A stretch of 64,000 nucleotides of DNA. It comes from Mycobacterium sp. PS03-16. Lineage in GTDB: Bacteria > Actinomycetota > Actinomycetes > Mycobacteriales > Mycobacteriaceae. The notes below the pieces were generated by a model. It saw only the letters and a program-made list of their open reading frames with translations, had not been told where the DNA came from and did no database searches. Below, piece by piece: positions 35,243 to 43,713 of the stretch; the stretch's first letter is position 1; each line of letters starts with the position of its first letter. The position numbers were made by a program, and so were the translations under genes. The DNA lies in contig NZ_SPQO01000001.1 in assembly GCF_004570325.1 (NCBI RefSeq), forward strand, positions 1-64,000. The letters run 5' to 3'.

Positions 35243-36015
35243 TGACCGGATTCGCCGAGATCGCGGCCGCCGGGCCGGTGCTGCTGGCGCTGGCCGTATG
35301 TGTGCTGGCCGGCCTGGTGTCGTTCGCGTCGCCGTGCGTGGTGCCGCTGGTGCCCGGCTACCTGTCCTATCTCGCCGCGGTGGTCGGGGTCGACGAGACC
35401 CGGCCCGGCGCAGTGGCGCTGCGCACCGCACGGTTGCGCGTGGCGGGCGCGGCCGCGCTGTTCGTGGCCGGGTTCACCGCGGTGTTCCTGCTGGGCACCG
35501 TGGCGGTGCTGGGCATGACCACCACCTTGATCACCAATCAACTTCTGCTGCAACGCATCGGCGGGGTGGTGACGATCGTGATGGGCCTGGTGTTCATCGG
35601 GTTCGTCCCGGCGCTGCAGCGGCAGGCCCGGTTCACGCCGCGGCAGCTGTCCACGCTGGGCGGCGCACCGCTGCTGGGGGCGGTCTTCGCGCTCGGCTGG
35701 ACGCCGTGCCTGGGCCCGACGCTGACCGGCGTCATCACGGTCGCCTCCGCGACCGACGGGGCCAGCGTCGCGCGCGGCGTGACGCTGGTGATCGCCTACT
35801 GCCTCGGCCTGGGCATCCCGTTCGTGCTGCTGGCCTTCGGATCGGCGCGCGCGGTGCAGGGTATGGGCTGGCTGCGCCGCCACACCCGCACCATCCAGGT
35901 CTTCGGCGGCGTGCTGCTGCTCATCGTCGGCGCGGCGTTGGTGACGGGATTGTGGAACGACTTCGTGTCCTGGGTGCGCGATGCCTTCGTCAGCGACGTG
36001 AGGCTGCCGATCTGA
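35242..36015 (+). CDS. ccdA: Cytochrome c biogenesis thiol transporter CcdA
   Basis: A 257-residue polytopic membrane protein moving reducing power from cytosolic thioredoxin to the outside. It has six hydrophobic helices. The two redox cysteines are in FASPCVVPLVPGYLSYL (helix 1) and LGWTPCLGPTLTGV (helix 4), exactly as in the CcdA/DsbD core. GTG start shares a base with the previous stop and the stop shares one with the next ATG, so the whole ccs set is tightly packed. Confidence 0.94.
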   Translation: MTGFAEIAAAGPVLLALAVCVLAGLVSFASPCVVPLVPGYLSYLAAVVGVDETRPGAVALRTARLRVAGAAALFVAGFTAVFLLGTVAVLGMTTTLITNQLLLQRIGGVVTIVMGLVFIGFVPALQRQARFTPRQLSTLGGAPLLGAVFALGWTPCLGPTLTGVITVASATDGASVARGVTLVIAYCLGLGIPFVLLAFGSARAVQGMGWLRRHTRTIQVFGGVLLLIVGAALVTGLWNDFVSWVRDAFVSDVRLPI

Positions 36016-37631
36016 TGCGGCGTCTGCTCGCCTATGGGCGCAACACCTGGCGGACGCTGACGTCGATGGGCACGGCGCTGGTGCTGCTGTTCCTGCTGGC
36101 GCTGGCCGCGATCCCCGGCGCCCTGCTCCCGCAGCGCAGCCTCAACGAGTCCAAGGTCGCCGAGTACATCGCCGAGCACGCCATCATCGGTCCGTGGCTG
36201 GACCGGGTGCAGGCCTTCGACGTGTTCTCCAGCTTCTGGTTCACCTCGATCTACGTGCTGCTGTTCGTCTCGCTGGTGGGCTGCCTGACGCCGCGGATGA
36301 TCGAACACGTCCGCAGCCTGCGCGCCGTGCCGGTGGCGGCGCCGCGCAACCTCGGGCGCCTGCCCAAGCATCACCGCGCGGAGGTGCCGGGCGAGCCGCA
36401 ACAGGTGGCGGATTCGGTGACCGCGCAGCTGCGCGGGTGGCGCAAGGTGACCCGCCGCATTGACGGTGACGCGGTCGGAGCCGCTCCGGCGGCGACATCA
36501 GGCATCGAGGTCTCCGCCGAGAAGGGCTACCTGCGGGAGTTCGGCAACATCGTCTTCCACTTCTCGCTGCTGGGCCTGCTCGTCGCGATCGCGGCGGGCA
36601 AGATGTTCGGCTACGAGGGCAACGTGATCGTCGTCGCCGACGGCGGCCCCGGGTTCTGCTCGGCCTCGCCGGCGGCGTTCGACTCGTTCCGCGCGGGCAA
36701 CACCGTCGACGGCACGTCGCTGACGCCGATCTGTCTGCAGGTCAACGATTTCGAGGCCGATTACCTCGACAACGGGCAGGCGACGTCGTTCTCCGCCGAC
36801 ATCGAGTACCAGGCCGGTGCGGACCTGACCAGCAACACCTGGCAGTCCTACGAGCTGCGGGTCAACGAACCGCTGCGCGTCGGCGGCGACCGGGTGTACC
36901 TGCAGGGGCACGGCTACGCACCGACGTTCACCGTGACCTTCCCCGACGGCCAGACCCGCACCCAGACCTTGCAGTGGCGGCCCGACGACCCGCTGACGCT
37001 GCTGTCCTCGGGGGTGATGCGGTTCGACCCGCCGGCCGGCACGTTCCCCGACGCCGACGAGCGCCGCAAGAACCAGATCGCGATCCAGGGCCTGTTCGCG
37101 CCGACCCAGCAGCTCGACGGCACGCTGCTGTCGTCGGGGTTCCCGGCGCTGCGCGATCCGGCGGTGGCGATCGACATCTACAAGGGCGACACCGGGCTGG
37201 ACTCGGGCCGCCCGCAGAACATCTTCGCGCTCGACGAACGGCTGATCGGCCAGGGCCGGCTGAACCGGGTGGAGCGGGTCAACCTGTCCGCCGGTGAGGA
37301 GACCCGGTTGGACGACGGCACCGTGGTCCGCTTCGACGGCGCGGTGCCGTTCATCAACGTCCAGGTGTCGCACGATCCGGCGCAGATCTGGGTGCTGATC
37401 TTCGCGATGACGATGATGGGCGGACTGATCGTGTCGCTGATCGTGCGCCGGCGCCGGGTCTGGGTGCGGATATCCCCGGCCGCGCCCGGTACCGTTGGCG
37501 TCGAACTGGGCGGGCTGGCGCGCACGGACAACTCCGGGTGGGGCGACGAGTTCGAGCGGTTGACGGGGCGGCTGCTGGACGCGCACCCCGACGCGACCGT
37601 CGGCGCCGTGTCAGGAGAGAAGGTCCGATGA
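36015..37631 (+). CDS. resB: Cytochrome c biogenesis protein ResB (Ccs1)
   Basis: A 538-residue subunit of the system II haem ligase. Three N-terminal hydrophobic helices (about 18-37, 75-93, 178-194) come before a large external domain, and a fourth helix (IWVLIFAMTMMGGLIVSLIV) sits near 460. ALLPQRSLNE, FWFTSIYVLLFVSLVGC and YLREFGNIVFHFSLLGLL are typical ResB segments, the last with the His thought to take part in haem handling. A very long frame that opens upstream is a shadow over ccdA; ATG 36015 is right. The C-terminal tail is acidic. Confidence 0.93.
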   Translation: MRRLLAYGRNTWRTLTSMGTALVLLFLLALAAIPGALLPQRSLNESKVAEYIAEHAIIGPWLDRVQAFDVFSSFWFTSIYVLLFVSLVGCLTPRMIEHVRSLRAVPVAAPRNLGRLPKHHRAEVPGEPQQVADSVTAQLRGWRKVTRRIDGDAVGAAPAATSGIEVSAEKGYLREFGNIVFHFSLLGLLVAIAAGKMFGYEGNVIVVADGGPGFCSASPAAFDSFRAGNTVDGTSLTPICLQVNDFEADYLDNGQATSFSADIEYQAGADLTSNTWQSYELRVNEPLRVGGDRVYLQGHGYAPTFTVTFPDGQTRTQTLQWRPDDPLTLLSSGVMRFDPPAGTFPDADERRKNQIAIQGLFAPTQQLDGTLLSSGFPALRDPAVAIDIYKGDTGLDSGRPQNIFALDERLIGQGRLNRVERVNLSAGEETRLDDGTVVRFDGAVPFINVQVSHDPAQIWVLIFAMTMMGGLIVSLIVRRRRVWVRISPAAPGTVGVELGGLARTDNSGWGDEFERLTGRLLDAHPDATVGAVSGEKVR

Positions 37632-37653
37632 TGGTTTCCGAGGATGTGCGTCA

Positions 37654-38625
37654 GTGAGTACAGAGATCGATCTGGGTCTGGCCCGCTACTCCGACTGGGC
37701 GTTCACCTCGTCGGTGCTCGTGCTGCTGGCGGCGCTGCTGCTGTTCGCCGTGGAGCTCGCCTACAACCGCAGCCGCCGCGTCGAGCGCCGTGAATTGGTC
37801 GGCGCGTCTGTCGGCGTGGACAGCGCGACCCCCGGCGTGGTCGTCGACGCGCCGAAGCGTCCGTTCGACGAACGGATCGGCTCGGCCGGGCTGTCGCTGA
37901 CCTACGTCGGCATCGGTCTGCTGTTCGCCTGCATCGTGCTGCGCGGGTTGTCCACGTCGCGGGTGCCGTGGGGCAACATGTACGAGTTCATCAACCTGAC
38001 CTGCCTGTGCGGTCTGGTCGCCGCCGCGGTGGTGCTGCGCCGTCCGCAGTACCGGTCGCTGTGGGTGTTCGTGCTGGTGCCGGTGCTGATCCTGCTCACC
38101 GTGTCCGGGAAGTGGCTGTACTCCCACGCCGCACCGGTGATGCCGGCGCTGCAGTCCTACTGGCTGCCCATCCACGTGTCGGTGGTCAGCCTCGGGTCCG
38201 GGGTGTTCCTGGTCGCCGGCGTGGCCAGCATCCTGTTCCTGGTCAAGATGTCGAAATTCGGCCTGCCCGGGCGTGACGGCGCGTTCGCGCGGATCGTCGA
38301 CCGGCTGCCCGATGCGCAGACCCTCGACCGCATCGCCTACCGCACCACGATCTTCGCGTTCCCGGTGTTCGGGTTCGGCGTGATCTTCGGCGCGATCTGG
38401 GCCGAGGAGGCGTGGGGCCGGTACTGGGGTTGGGACCCCAAGGAGACGGTGTCGTTCATCGCCTGGGTGATCTACGCCGCCTACCTGCACGCCCGGTCCA
38501 CGGCCGGCTGGCGCGACCGCAAGGCGGCGTGGATCAACATCGCCGGCTTCGTCGCGATGGTGTTCAACCTGTTCTTCATCAACCTGGTCACCGTCGGCCT
38601 GCACTCCTACGCCGGGGTCGGTTGA
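37654..38625 (+). CDS. ccsA: Cytochrome c biogenesis haem transporter/ligase CcsA (CcsB)
   Basis: A 323-residue polytopic protein that brings haem out and, with ResB, attaches it to apocytochrome c. The haem-handling WWD-type motif is present as GRYWGWDPKETVSFIAW, with histidines in LPIHVSVVSLG and in the last helices (GLHSYAGVG). About eight transmembrane segments are visible. GTG start lies 22 bp after resB. The stop shares a base with the next ATG. Confidence 0.94.
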   Translation: MSTEIDLGLARYSDWAFTSSVLVLLAALLLFAVELAYNRSRRVERRELVGASVGVDSATPGVVVDAPKRPFDERIGSAGLSLTYVGIGLLFACIVLRGLSTSRVPWGNMYEFINLTCLCGLVAAAVVLRRPQYRSLWVFVLVPVLILLTVSGKWLYSHAAPVMPALQSYWLPIHVSVVSLGSGVFLVAGVASILFLVKMSKFGLPGRDGAFARIVDRLPDAQTLDRIAYRTTIFAFPVFGFGVIFGAIWAEEAWGRYWGWDPKETVSFIAWVIYAAYLHARSTAGWRDRKAAWINIAGFVAMVFNLFFINLVTVGLHSYAGVG

Positions 38626-39776
38626 TGGCAGACCAGGCGGGTGGCTTCCGCGCACAGCAGCGCTTCAGCGACCCGTCCGCGGCCGAACGCGCCGCGCCCC
38701 CGGAGTGGGCCGCGCCCACACCGCCCGACGGCATGCCCGTCGTCGACGCCCCGACCGTCGCAGCCACCCCGGTCCCGCCGGCGCACCAACCGCCGTCGCA
38801 GCCCGTGCCCGTGCAGCAGCCGCCCTCACAGCCGCTTCCGGTGCCACCCACCCCGTACCTGGACCTGTCCACGGTCGCACTGCTCGGGCAGCGCAAACGG
38901 GCACCGTCGCGCGGGTGGCGCAGGTGGCTGTATTTGTCGACGTTCACGCTGGTCAACGTCGGCGAGAGCCCGAAGGCGACGCGCCGCGACGCGCTGTCGG
39001 CCCGGGTGGCCCAGCCGCTGACCGGCTGCTACCGCATCGCGGTGCTCTCGCTCAAGGGTGGCGTCGGAAAGACCACGATCACGGCCACGCTGGGCGCGAC
39101 GTTCGCCTCCATCCGCGGGGATCGGGTGGTCGCCGTCGACGCCAACCCCGACCGCGGCACGCTCAGCCAGAAGGTGCCGCTGGAGACCACCGCCACGGTG
39201 CGTCACCTGCTGCGTGACGCGGAGGGCATCGAGCGCTACAGCGACGTGCGGTCCTACACCTCGCAGGGCCCGAGCCGGCTCGAGGTGCTCGCCTCGGAGA
39301 GCGACCCGGCGGTCTCGGACGCCTTCAGCTCCGACGACTATGCGCGCACGCTGGCCGTGCTCGAGCGGTTCTACAGCCTCGTGCTCACCGACTGCGGCAC
39401 CGGCCTGATCCACTCGGCGATGTCGGCGGTGCTGGCCAAGGCCGACGTCCTCATCGTGATCAGCTCGGGTTCGGTCGACGGGGCGCGGAGCGCGTCGGCC
39501 ACCCTGGATTGGCTGGACGCGCACGGCCATCAGGATCTGGTGGCGGGTGCGGTCGCCGTGGTGAACGCGGTGCGTCCGCGGTCGGGCAAGGTCGACCTGC
39601 AGAAGGTGGAGGACCACTTCTCCCGACGGTGCCGCGCGGTGCGGGTGGTGCCGTTCGACCCGCACCTCGAAGAGGGCGCGGAGATCGACCTGGACCGGCT
39701 GAAGCCGGCGACGCGGGAAGCGCTGCTCGAATTGGCGGCCGTCGTGGCAGACGGATTCGGCGCCGCCGCGCGCTGA
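38625..39776 (+). CDS. MinD/ParA-like ATPase with proline-rich N-terminus (Rv0530-like)
   Basis: A 383-residue P-loop ATPase. Residues 30-85 are mostly Pro, Val and Gln with loose repeats (PPSQPVPVQQPPSQPLPVPP), as in ESX-linked EspI-type MinD proteins. The deviant Walker A is LSLKGGVGKTTITATLG near residue 150, followed by AVDANPDRGTL and LVLTDCGTGLI. It is attached to the cytochrome c maturation operon by a 1-bp overlap in this and other mycobacteria, but its role there is not established. Confidence 0.85.
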   Translation: MADQAGGFRAQQRFSDPSAAERAAPPEWAAPTPPDGMPVVDAPTVAATPVPPAHQPPSQPVPVQQPPSQPLPVPPTPYLDLSTVALLGQRKRAPSRGWRRWLYLSTFTLVNVGESPKATRRDALSARVAQPLTGCYRIAVLSLKGGVGKTTITATLGATFASIRGDRVVAVDANPDRGTLSQKVPLETTATVRHLLRDAEGIERYSDVRSYTSQGPSRLEVLASESDPAVSDAFSSDDYARTLAVLERFYSLVLTDCGTGLIHSAMSAVLAKADVLIVISSGSVDGARSASATLDWLDAHGHQDLVAGAVAVVNAVRPRSGKVDLQKVEDHFSRRCRAVRVVPFDPHLEEGAEIDLDRLKPATREALLELAAVVADGFGAAAR

Positions 39777-39802
39777 GCGCGCGACCGGTCACCGCGGGTG
39801 CT

Positions 39803-39964
39803 CTACCGCGGGTTGTTGTCGTCCTGACCGAGACGCCGCAGAAAATCCGGGTCGTCGTCGGGTCCGATGACACGTCTCGGCGGACGGGCCGCGCTGGCCC
39901 GCATGAGCCGAAAGCCGATGTACACCAGACCGGCCAAGACGAGTATCAGGAGTAAATACGCCAC
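39803..39964 (-). CDS. Small single-pass membrane protein (53 residues)
   Basis: Read directly on the minus strand: GTG start, then AYLLLILVLAGLVYIGFRLM as one transmembrane helix, a basic stretch RASAARPPRRV, and an acidic tail GPDDDPDFLRRLGQDDNNPR. A perfect AGGAGG (minus strand of 39970-39975) stands 5 bases before the GTG. A small gene, Rv0530A, is annotated at this place in M. tuberculosis. It is convergent with the MinD-like gene and divergent from the next, 48 bp apart. Confidence 0.75.
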   Translation of the reverse strand: MAYLLLILVLAGLVYIGFRLMRASAARPPRRVIGPDDDPDFLRRLGQDDNNPR

Positions 39965-40012
39965 ACAAACCTCCTGCCGTCGAATATACGCGCCGTCGGT
40001 AGGCTCGGGAGC

Positions 40013-40333
40013 GTGTCAGAAGGTCGACCAGGAACCCGTCTCGTCGCCGATGTGGTGATCTACGTCGCGGCCCGTCTGCTGTTGGTGGCGGCGCTCACGG
40101 CGGTCATCCTGGGCGTCGGTCACCTGCTCGGGCTGCGGGAGTTCCCGCTCGTGATCGCCGTGTTGTTCGCAATCGTGATCGGGTTCCCGCTGGGCATATG
40201 GGTACTCGCTCCGCTGCGCCTGCGGGCGACCGCGAGCATCGCCGCGTTCGACGAACGCCGGCGCCGCGACAAGGAGCAGCTGCAGGCCCGGCTGCGCGGT
40301 GAGGAGCCGCCGTCGGGAGACCGCGGGGTATGA
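40013..40333 (+). CDS. DUF4229-type small membrane protein (Rv0531-like)
   Basis: A 106-residue protein with two transmembrane helices (about 12-38 and 44-66) followed by a charged amphipathic C-terminus (FDERRRRDKEQLQARLRGEE) that may form a coiled coil. This is the DUF4229 layout of actinobacteria. GTG start; the stop overlaps the ATG of the aminotransferase gene. Function unknown. Confidence 0.75.
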   Translation: MSEGRPGTRLVADVVIYVAARLLLVAALTAVILGVGHLLGLREFPLVIAVLFAIVIGFPLGIWVLAPLRLRATASIAAFDERRRRDKEQLQARLRGEEPPSGDRGV

Positions 40334-41367
40334 CGGCGAGGCAGGCGTTCGGTGCCGAATTTGCCGGTGCCGCAGGGTTTCTCAACTCACCCACCTACGG
40401 GTTGCCGCCGCGGTTCATGATGGCCGCGCTGCACGACTGCCTGGCCGCCTGGGAGGCCGGGACCATGGACGCGAAGTCGTTCGACGAGCCGGTCGCGGCC
40501 GGGCGCGCCGGGTACGCGGCGCTGACCGGTGTGCCGGCCGCGTCGGTGGGGATGGCGGGCAGCGCGTCGGCGGCGCTCGGGCTGGTGGCGGCCGCCATCC
40601 CCGACGGCAGCCGCGGCGCCACGCTGGCAGGCGAATTCACCAGTACCACCTTCCCGTTCGCCGCCCAGGCCGCCCGCGGGGTGACGCTCGCCGAGCTGCC
40701 CGCCGACGAATTGGTCGCGACCGCGAGCGATTACGACTTCGTGACGGTCAGCCTGGTGCAGTCGGCCAACGGTGCCGCGCTGGATGCCGAGGCGCTGCGG
40801 CGCAGCGTGGCAGGCACCGACACGGTGACGATCATCGACGTCACCCAGGCGGCGGGCTGGCTGGCGCTGGACCTGGCGTGGGTGGACGTGACCGTGGCGG
40901 CGGTCTACAAGTGGCTGCTCGCCCCGCGCGGTACCGCGTTCTTCTCGGTCGGTGCGCGGATCGCCGAGCGGATGGTCCCGCACGCGGCGAACTGGTACGC
41001 CGGTGAGCGGCCGTGGGAGTCGATCTACGGGTTGCCGTTGCGGCTGGCCGCCGACGCACGCCGGTTCGACACCTCGCCGGCGTGGTTCAGCGCGCTGGGA
41101 GCGGGGCTGACGCTGCCGTGGTTGGCCTCGCTGGACCGCACGGCGGTGGAGGCCCACACCGTCGGGCTCGCCGATACGCTGCGCACCGAACTGCAGCTGC
41201 CGCCGAACCGGTCGGCGATCGTGTCGCTGCCGTCGGGAGACGTGACCGAGCGGTTGCAGCGCGCCGGGATCCGGGCGTCGGTGCGCGCGGGTGCGGTGCG
41301 CGTCGGCTTCCACCTCTACAACACCGAGGACGACCTCGACCGGCTGCTGACCGCGCTGCGCGCGTGA
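40330..41367 (+). CDS. Class V aminotransferase (cysteine desulfurase/kynureninase fold)
   Basis: A 345-residue PLP enzyme. Near the N-terminus FLNSPTYGLPPRFMMAAL is typical of the class V family. The cofactor Asp and neighbours are in IIDVTQAAGWLALDL and the Schiff-base Lys in VAAVYKWLLAPRG. There is no obvious cysteine-bearing mobile loop of a desulfurase, so a lyase, hydrolase or transaminase reaction is equally possible. It is coupled to the DUF4229 gene by ATGA; I do not know it from the same place in M. tuberculosis. Confidence 0.8.
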   Translation: MTARQAFGAEFAGAAGFLNSPTYGLPPRFMMAALHDCLAAWEAGTMDAKSFDEPVAAGRAGYAALTGVPAASVGMAGSASAALGLVAAAIPDGSRGATLAGEFTSTTFPFAAQAARGVTLAELPADELVATASDYDFVTVSLVQSANGAALDAEALRRSVAGTDTVTIIDVTQAAGWLALDLAWVDVTVAAVYKWLLAPRGTAFFSVGARIAERMVPHAANWYAGERPWESIYGLPLRLAADARRFDTSPAWFSALGAGLTLPWLASLDRTAVEAHTVGLADTLRTELQLPPNRSAIVSLPSGDVTERLQRAGIRASVRAGAVRVGFHLYNTEDDLDRLLTALRA

Positions 41368-41475
41368 GCCCCGCCCGAATGCGGGTATGCCGCTCGCAGA
41401 GTTCCGGTTAGCGGTAATGCGTCACCACCGCGCCGGGTGGGAAGGTGGTCGGATGACGTTCTGGGAGTGCGGGCT

Positions 41476-41856
41476 GTGCGCTGTCTGATCGTCGATGACA
41501 GCGCCGACTTCCGCGACGCCGCAGGCGCGATGCTGGGCCGGGCGGGATTCGATGTGGTCGCCGTCGCCGCGACCGGCGCCGACGCGGTGCGGCTGGCCCG
41601 CGAACTGGAGCCGGATCTGGCACTGGTCGACATCGACCTGGGCGGGGAGAGCGGGTTCGACGTCGCCGAGGCGCTCGTCGCGGCGGATCTGCCGACCATC
41701 CCGGCGGTGATCCTGATCTCCACCTACGCCGAGCAGGATCTGGCGGAGATGATCGCGGTGAGCCCGGCGGTGGGATTCGTGTCGAAGTTCGCGCTGTCGG
41801 GAACGGCGATCCGCGACCTGCTGGACGGGCGGGTCAGCGAGCTTCGAGATAGGTGA
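41476..41856 (+). CDS. Stand-alone response regulator receiver domain
   Basis: A 126-residue single-domain receiver without an output domain. The acidic pocket is CLIVDDSADFR, the phospho-acceptor Asp is in LVDIDLGGESG, the Thr/Ser switch in ILISTYAEQD, and the conserved Lys in FVSKFALS. GTG at 41476 is chosen; one three codons earlier is possible. It has no adjacent kinase gene and is convergent with a NarL-type regulator, overlapping it by 23 bp at the 3' ends. Confidence 0.8.
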   Translation: MRCLIVDDSADFRDAAGAMLGRAGFDVVAVAATGADAVRLARELEPDLALVDIDLGGESGFDVAEALVAADLPTIPAVILISTYAEQDLAEMIAVSPAVGFVSKFALSGTAIRDLLDGRVSELRDR

Positions 41857-42487
41857 TCACCGCGCGCACCCTGCGGTGATCGTCGCCGGTCTCCGGCAGG
41901 TTCAGCTTGGTCAGGATGCTGCGGACGTGCTTTTCGACGGTGCCCTCGGTGACCCACAGCCGTCGCGCGATCCCCGCGTTGGAGCGGCCCTCGGCCATCA
42001 GCATCAGCACCTCCTGCTCGCGGGCGCTGAGCACGGCCAGCGGATCGTCGCGGCGGCGCGCCGACACCAGTTCCTGCACCAGCGCCGGGTCGACGACCGA
42101 GGCGCCCCGGGCGATGCGCTGCAGCGTGTCGATGAAGTCGGTGACATCGGTGACACGGGTCTTGAGCAGGTAGCCGATGGCCCGTCCGCTGGCGAGCAGC
42201 TCGGTGGCGTGGTCCACCTCGACATGCGCCGACAGCACGAGGATGCCCGTGTCGGGGAACTCGGTGCGGATCACCCGGGCGGCGTCGAGGCCCTCGGTGC
42301 TGTGCGACGGCGGCATCCGGATGTCGACGATGACCAGTTCGGGTTTGGTGTCGCGGACCAGGCCGAGCAGTTCGTCGGCGTCGGCGGCCCGGCCGACGAC
42401 CTCGAAGTCGGACCGCTCGAGCAGGCTGGCCAGTCCCTCGCGCAGCAGCACGTCGTCGTCGGCCACCACCACGCTCAGCGCACACAT
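41834..42487 (-). CDS. NarL/LuxR-family response regulator
   Basis: A 217-residue two-domain regulator: receiver with VVVADDDVLLREGL, phospho-acceptor Asp in VIVDIRMPPSHSTEG and the Lys in YLLKTRVTD, then a LuxR-type helix-turn-helix LSAREQEVLMLMAEGRSNAGIARRL followed by VEKHVRSILTKL. No histidine kinase lies beside it. ATG at 42487 gives the family start MCALSVVVADDD; a GTG/ATG further upstream (42526) would add an unmatched segment. Confidence 0.9.
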   Translation of the reverse strand: MCALSVVVADDDVLLREGLASLLERSDFEVVGRAADADELLGLVRDTKPELVIVDIRMPPSHSTEGLDAARVIRTEFPDTGILVLSAHVEVDHATELLASGRAIGYLLKTRVTDVTDFIDTLQRIARGASVVDPALVQELVSARRRDDPLAVLSAREQEVLMLMAEGRSNAGIARRLWVTEGTVEKHVRSILTKLNLPETGDDHRRVRAVITYLEAR

Positions 42488-42531
42488 GCCGCGCAGCTTA
42501 TCGGGGGTGCGAGTCGGGTAGCCCACTGAAC

Positions 42532-42873
42532 ATGACCCCCAAGGAGCTCTACGAGCAGTGGATCACCCGGCTGTGGGCGGGTGAACCCGTCGCCGCCGAA
42601 CTGGTCACCGAGGACTTCGTCGGCCACTGGCCGGATCGTGACGTCCACGGACCGGCCGAGTTGCAGGACATCATCGCCCAGACGCACGCCATGTTCACCG
42701 GCCTGGCGTTCCAGGTCGAGCTCGGGCCGCTGATCGACGGCGATCTGGTGGCCGGCCGGTGGATCGGCAGCGGTCAGTCCGGCGAGGGGCCGGTGCGGTT
42801 CACCGGCAACGACATCCTGCGCGTCGTGGACGGCAGATTCGCCGAGTACTGGACGGGCACCTCGGCCGGCTGA
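42532..42873 (+). CDS. SnoaL-like (NTF2 fold) protein
   Basis: A 113-residue single-domain protein with the SnoaL/NTF2 layout: LYEQWITRLWAGEPVAAELVTEDFVGHWPD, where the helical part and FVGHWP strand are typical, then HGPAELQDIIAQTHAMFTGLAFQVE and GRFAEYWTG. These proteins act as small isomerases or hydrolases or just bind ligands. It begins 44 bp from the divergent NarL-type gene and ends just before the tandem operator. Confidence 0.75.
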   Translation: MTPKELYEQWITRLWAGEPVAAELVTEDFVGHWPDRDVHGPAELQDIIAQTHAMFTGLAFQVELGPLIDGDLVAGRWIGSGQSGEGPVRFTGNDILRVVDGRFAEYWTGTSAG

Positions 42874-42882
42874 CCCGGAACT

Positions 42883-42925
42883 GTCAAGCTCCCTTGACGG
42901 CCACGCGGTGTCAAGTTACCTTGAC
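42883..42925 (+). promoter_or_regulatory. Tandem GTCAAG-N4-CTTGAC operators over a promoter
   Basis: Two perfect inverted repeats of identical arms lie at 42883-42898 (spacer CTCC) and 42910-42925 (spacer TTAC), 27 bp from start to start. The CTTGAC of the first supplies a -35 TTGACG (42894-42899) and, 16 bp later, TTACCT (42916-42921) can be the -10. The GTG of the HTH gene follows at 42929, so the mRNA is probably leaderless and expression is blocked when both sites are occupied. Confidence 0.6.
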
Positions 42926-42928
42926 AAC

Positions 42929-43150
42929 GTGATCGACGTCGAGGCACTCACCGAGGCGGCGAATGCCGCCCAGAGCCAGGACCCCGCTGTCGGGCTCCGT
43001 GCGATGAAGGCGCTGCGCCGCACGGTCGAGGCGCTGGAAGCCATGCACGTCCACAACGCCCGCAGACACGGCTGGAGTTGGCAGGCCATCGCCGACGCGC
43101 TCGGGGTCACCCGCCAAGCCGTGCATCAGAAGCACAACCGGAGGAGATGA
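42929..43150 (+). CDS. Small HTH protein paired with a Clp-N domain protein
   Basis: A 73-residue protein. The first half is a helix with ALTEAANAAQSQDPAVGLRAMKAL; the second half has a helix-turn-helix HGWSWQAIADALGVTRQAVHQKHNRR, like sigma-70 region 4 or simple HTH regulators. The GTG immediately follows two operators, so it is a likely autorepressor. The next gene starts 1 bp after its stop behind GGAGGAG. Similar HTH/Clp-N pairs occur in actinobacteria, as far as I recall, but without a described function. Confidence 0.8.
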   Translation: MIDVEALTEAANAAQSQDPAVGLRAMKALRRTVEALEAMHVHNARRHGWSWQAIADALGVTRQAVHQKHNRRR

Positions 43151-43151
43151 G

Positions 43152-43691
43152 ATGTTCGAGCGCTTCAGCCGCCAGGCCCGGATCGCCGTCGTGGTGGCGC
43201 AGGAAGAGGCCCGCGAACTCCACGCCGACGAGATTCGGCCCGAACATCTGCTGCTCGGCGTGTTGAGCAGCGCCGGGGACGACCTCGCCGCGGTCCTGGG
43301 TCGTCACGGCCTGACCGCTGCCTCCATCCGGACGCAGTTGACCCGCGGCTTCGACGATGACGCCGCGGCCCTGCAGTCGATCGGCATCGATCTGCACGCC
43401 GTGCGCGACACCGCCGACGAATCCTTCGGCGCCGGAGCCTTCGACCGGGCGCTGCGGGGCGCGGGGCGACGTCGGCGCCGCCACATCCCCTTCGTCAAAC
43501 CGGCCAAGAAGGCGCTGGAGCTGGCACTGCGCGAGGCGGTGGCACATCACGACCGCGTCATCGATGCCGAGCACCTGCTGCTGGGCATCCTGCGGGGCGG
43601 CGACGAGGTGACGCTCGAGGTGATCGGCGCTCACGTCAGCCCGCAGCGTCTGCGCGCCGACGTCGCGGCCCTGCTCGCCAGGGCGGCGTGA
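43152..43691 (+). CDS. Clp N-terminal domain protein without ATPase modules
   Basis: A 179-residue protein consisting of two Clp-N (double Clp repeat) units: RQARIAVVVAQEEARELHADEIRPEHLLLGVLSS near the start and KKALELALREAVAHHDRVIDAEHLLLGILRGGD later. A basic linker (GAGRRRRRHIPF) separates them. There is no Walker motif, so it is not a chaperone ATPase; it could bind degrons or ClpC partners like ClpS-type adaptors. It is co-transcribed with the HTH gene. Confidence 0.85.
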   Translation: MFERFSRQARIAVVVAQEEARELHADEIRPEHLLLGVLSSAGDDLAAVLGRHGLTAASIRTQLTRGFDDDAAALQSIGIDLHAVRDTADESFGAGAFDRALRGAGRRRRRHIPFVKPAKKALELALREAVAHHDRVIDAEHLLLGILRGGDEVTLEVIGAHVSPQRLRADVAALLARAA

Positions 43692-43713
43692 CGGCTCGGC
43701 CGAACGCGAGCGC

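Noticed and set aside
35133..37631. 832-codon frame as a ResB fusion protein
   Set aside because: The first 290 codons overlap ccdA out of frame and have shadow composition. The ATG at 36015 fits the ResB N-terminus and the 1-bp overlap with ccdA.
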